A stretch of 64,000 nucleotides of DNA from Clostridiaceae bacterium (GTDB taxonomy: Bacteria; Cyanobacteriota; Vampirovibrionia; Gastranaerophilales; Gastranaerophilaceae): the NCBI GenBank assembly GCA_022641775.1, contig JALCDS010000004.1, positions 1-64,000 on the forward strand, read 5' to 3'. The first letter of the stretch is position 1; each line of letters starts with the position of its first letter. Below, piece after piece: positions 63,047-64,000 of this stretch. A model generated the notes under the pieces. The model saw only the letters and a list, made by a program, of their open reading frames with translations, searched no databases and had not been told where the DNA came from. Made by a program: the position numbers and the translations under genes.

Positions 63047-63873
63047 GCAGCTCTTGCCTCTCCTTCACTTTCAATCTCACTATGATTATCCAAGAATGAA
63101 AGTGCTTTTTCATATACAAATTCTTTTTCATTATCATACAAAACCATATGATAACTATCTTTCAAGATTATCATTTCTTTATCCGTAGAAGATATTTTAC
63201 TATTTACAAGTTTTGCTGATTTTGTACTTGTAAGATCATCCTCTTGGGAATGAATAATTAGAATAGGTTGAGTTACTTCTTGAATATTTTTTCTAACGAA
63301 TTTTGACAACTTAAGCATTTCAAAAATAGATGTCATAGGAAAATCGTTCATACCAACATTACCTTGTTGTAAAAGGCGTTTGATAACATTTCTAACTTTC
63401 AAATTTTTGATTCCATGCGGTTCACATTCAGGATAATTATAATAAAATCTAACCATTGTAGAAAGTGCAATCGGCATCAAGAAGCTGAACCAAGGCAATC
63501 TCCAACCATCCAAAAACAATGTTGTTGATAATGAAACAATACCTTTAACTTCATCTTTGTATTTAATTGCAACGGCGAGCGCCAAAACTGCACCCAAACA
63601 CAATCCGGAGACAAATACTTCATCGTATTTTTTATTTAAGTCTTCAAATCTTTTGTATGCAAATTCCAGCCAATCTGTATATTTAACGGTATAGATTTCT
63701 TCAACCTTGTCTCCATGTCCCGGTAGACAATCGGCATAGACATCATAACCGTTTTTATACAGAAATTGCCCATATTTTTTTAGCTCAAAAGGACTGCCCG
63801 TAAGCCCGTGAAAAAGTAGGACTGCCTTTCTACACTCACTCTTCTCATTTATTAATTCAAAGTCTAAAGTCAC
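63037..63873 (-). CDS. Carboxylesterase-like alpha/beta hydrolase with Cys nucleophile
   Basis: A 278-residue alpha/beta hydrolase of the carboxylesterase/lysophospholipase type: LLFHGLTGSPFELKKYG (oxyanion), LPGHGD, nucleophile elbow VSGLCLGAVLAL with Cys92 in place of Ser, acid near HSQEDDLTS and His in KDSYHMVLYD. Cys at this position occurs in dienelactone hydrolase-like enzymes. It starts with GTG that overlaps the upstream stop (TAGTG). The tail ends AACC. Confidence 0.82.
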   Translation of the reverse strand: MTLDFELINEKSECRKAVLLFHGLTGSPFELKKYGQFLYKNGYDVYADCLPGHGDKVEEIYTVKYTDWLEFAYKRFEDLNKKYDEVFVSGLCLGAVLALAVAIKYKDEVKGIVSLSTTLFLDGWRLPWFSFLMPIALSTMVRFYYNYPECEPHGIKNLKVRNVIKRLLQQGNVGMNDFPMTSIFEMLKLSKFVRKNIQEVTQPILIIHSQEDDLTSTKSAKLVNSKISSTDKEMIILKDSYHMVLYDNEKEFVYEKALSFLDNHSEIESEGEARAACC

Positions 63874-64000
63874 TACTTCGTTAACCTACCTAATAGTTGA
63901 TCAAGTAATTCAATTGCCATATCAATTTCTTCATTAGAAATATACAATTGAGGAACTAAAGTAATAACATTCTTATAGAAACCGCCGTTGTTCAAAACGA
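63873..64000 (-). CDS. Aminotransferase C-terminus (partial)
   Basis: The last 41 codons of a minus-strand gene that leaves the right edge. The peptide includes NGGFYKNVITLVPQLYIS followed by NEEIDMAIELLDQLL, which fits the C-terminal end of class III (4-aminobutyrate/acetylornithine type) PLP aminotransferases. The stop TAG overlaps the GTG of the hydrolase. The rest, with the Lys site, is outside the window, so the call is tentative. Confidence 0.6.
   Translation of the reverse strand, partial: VLNNGGFYKNVITLVPQLYISNEEIDMAIELLDQLLGRLTK

Noticed and set aside
1-64000. CRISPR arrays, insertion sequences, prophage genes, integrase or attachment sites
   Set aside because: No regular direct repeats with spacers, no transposase or integrase motifs, and no terminal inverted repeats were found; hairpins seen are terminators.

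Overview
The window is low-GC bacterial chromosome that fits a gut Vampirovibrionia (Melainabacteria), most likely Gastranaerophilales. This is inferred from gene content; no 16S rRNA gene is present. The cell looks Gram-negative: BamA/Omp85 with three POTRA domains, Skp/OmpH and a heptosyltransferase-like GT9. It looks strictly anaerobic and fermentative: class III ribonucleotide reductase NrdDG, the [FeFe]-hydrogenase maturase HydF and FixCX-type electron carriers. It divides with FtsZ and MinCDE. There are no rRNA or tRNA genes, no CRISPR array and no insertion sequences.

Layout: 1-2.2 kb holds the nusA 3' end and tuf. 2.2-3.6 kb holds tandem ribbon-helix-helix genes and a HEAT-like protein. 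3.6-6.5 kb holds nrdDG behind a class-II-like cobalamin riboswitch. 6.5-9 kb holds a degenerate HD-GYP protein and rsmD. 9-11 kb holds fixC, fixX and a repeat protein. 11-15.3 kb holds a GH77 glucanotransferase, a soluble FlhA_C-like protein and uridine phosphorylase. 15.3-19.3 kb holds skp, bamA and rsmI. 19.3-25.5 kb holds minCDE, GT9 and ftsZ. 25.5-36.7 kb holds nadK and the S10-spc ribosomal cluster. 36.8-43 kb holds speD, a response regulator, rnhA, an annexin-like protein, a lipoate ligase and two TolC-like paralogues. 43-49.8 kb holds a TPR protein, rpoD, dnaG, a REC-histidine kinase and a FliI-type ATPase. 49.8-57.5 kb holds mntP, DUF4127, menG-like, hsp20, rpsP, rpsO, lineage-specific unknowns and hydF. 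57.5-64 kb holds a CHAP protein, hydrolases, DUF4186, the AmmeMemoRadiSam genes, HAD and an aminotransferase end.

Main points. (1) The nrdDG leader can be folded by eye into a compact cobalamin aptamer whose regulatory hairpin abuts the ribosome-binding site, so a B12-independent reductase would be shut off when B12 is available. (2) About ten operon-leading genes have a -10 box only 6-7 nt before the start codon and no Shine-Dalgarno sequence, so they look leaderless. One case is a perfect palindrome that could drive both AmmeMemoRadiSam genes. (3) The spc ribosomal operon is cut after rpsH by a terminator and a gene with an ADP-ribosyltransferase-like pattern, and it ends after rplR. (4) A membrane-less FlhA C-domain protein and a lone FliI-type ATPase sit in the same window as non-Sec proteins, one with an annexin-like repeat. 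(5) MinE carries a very acidic tail. Many convergent genes share stop-codon bases.

All calls come from reading the sequence and recalling family motifs. No database search or folding program was run.
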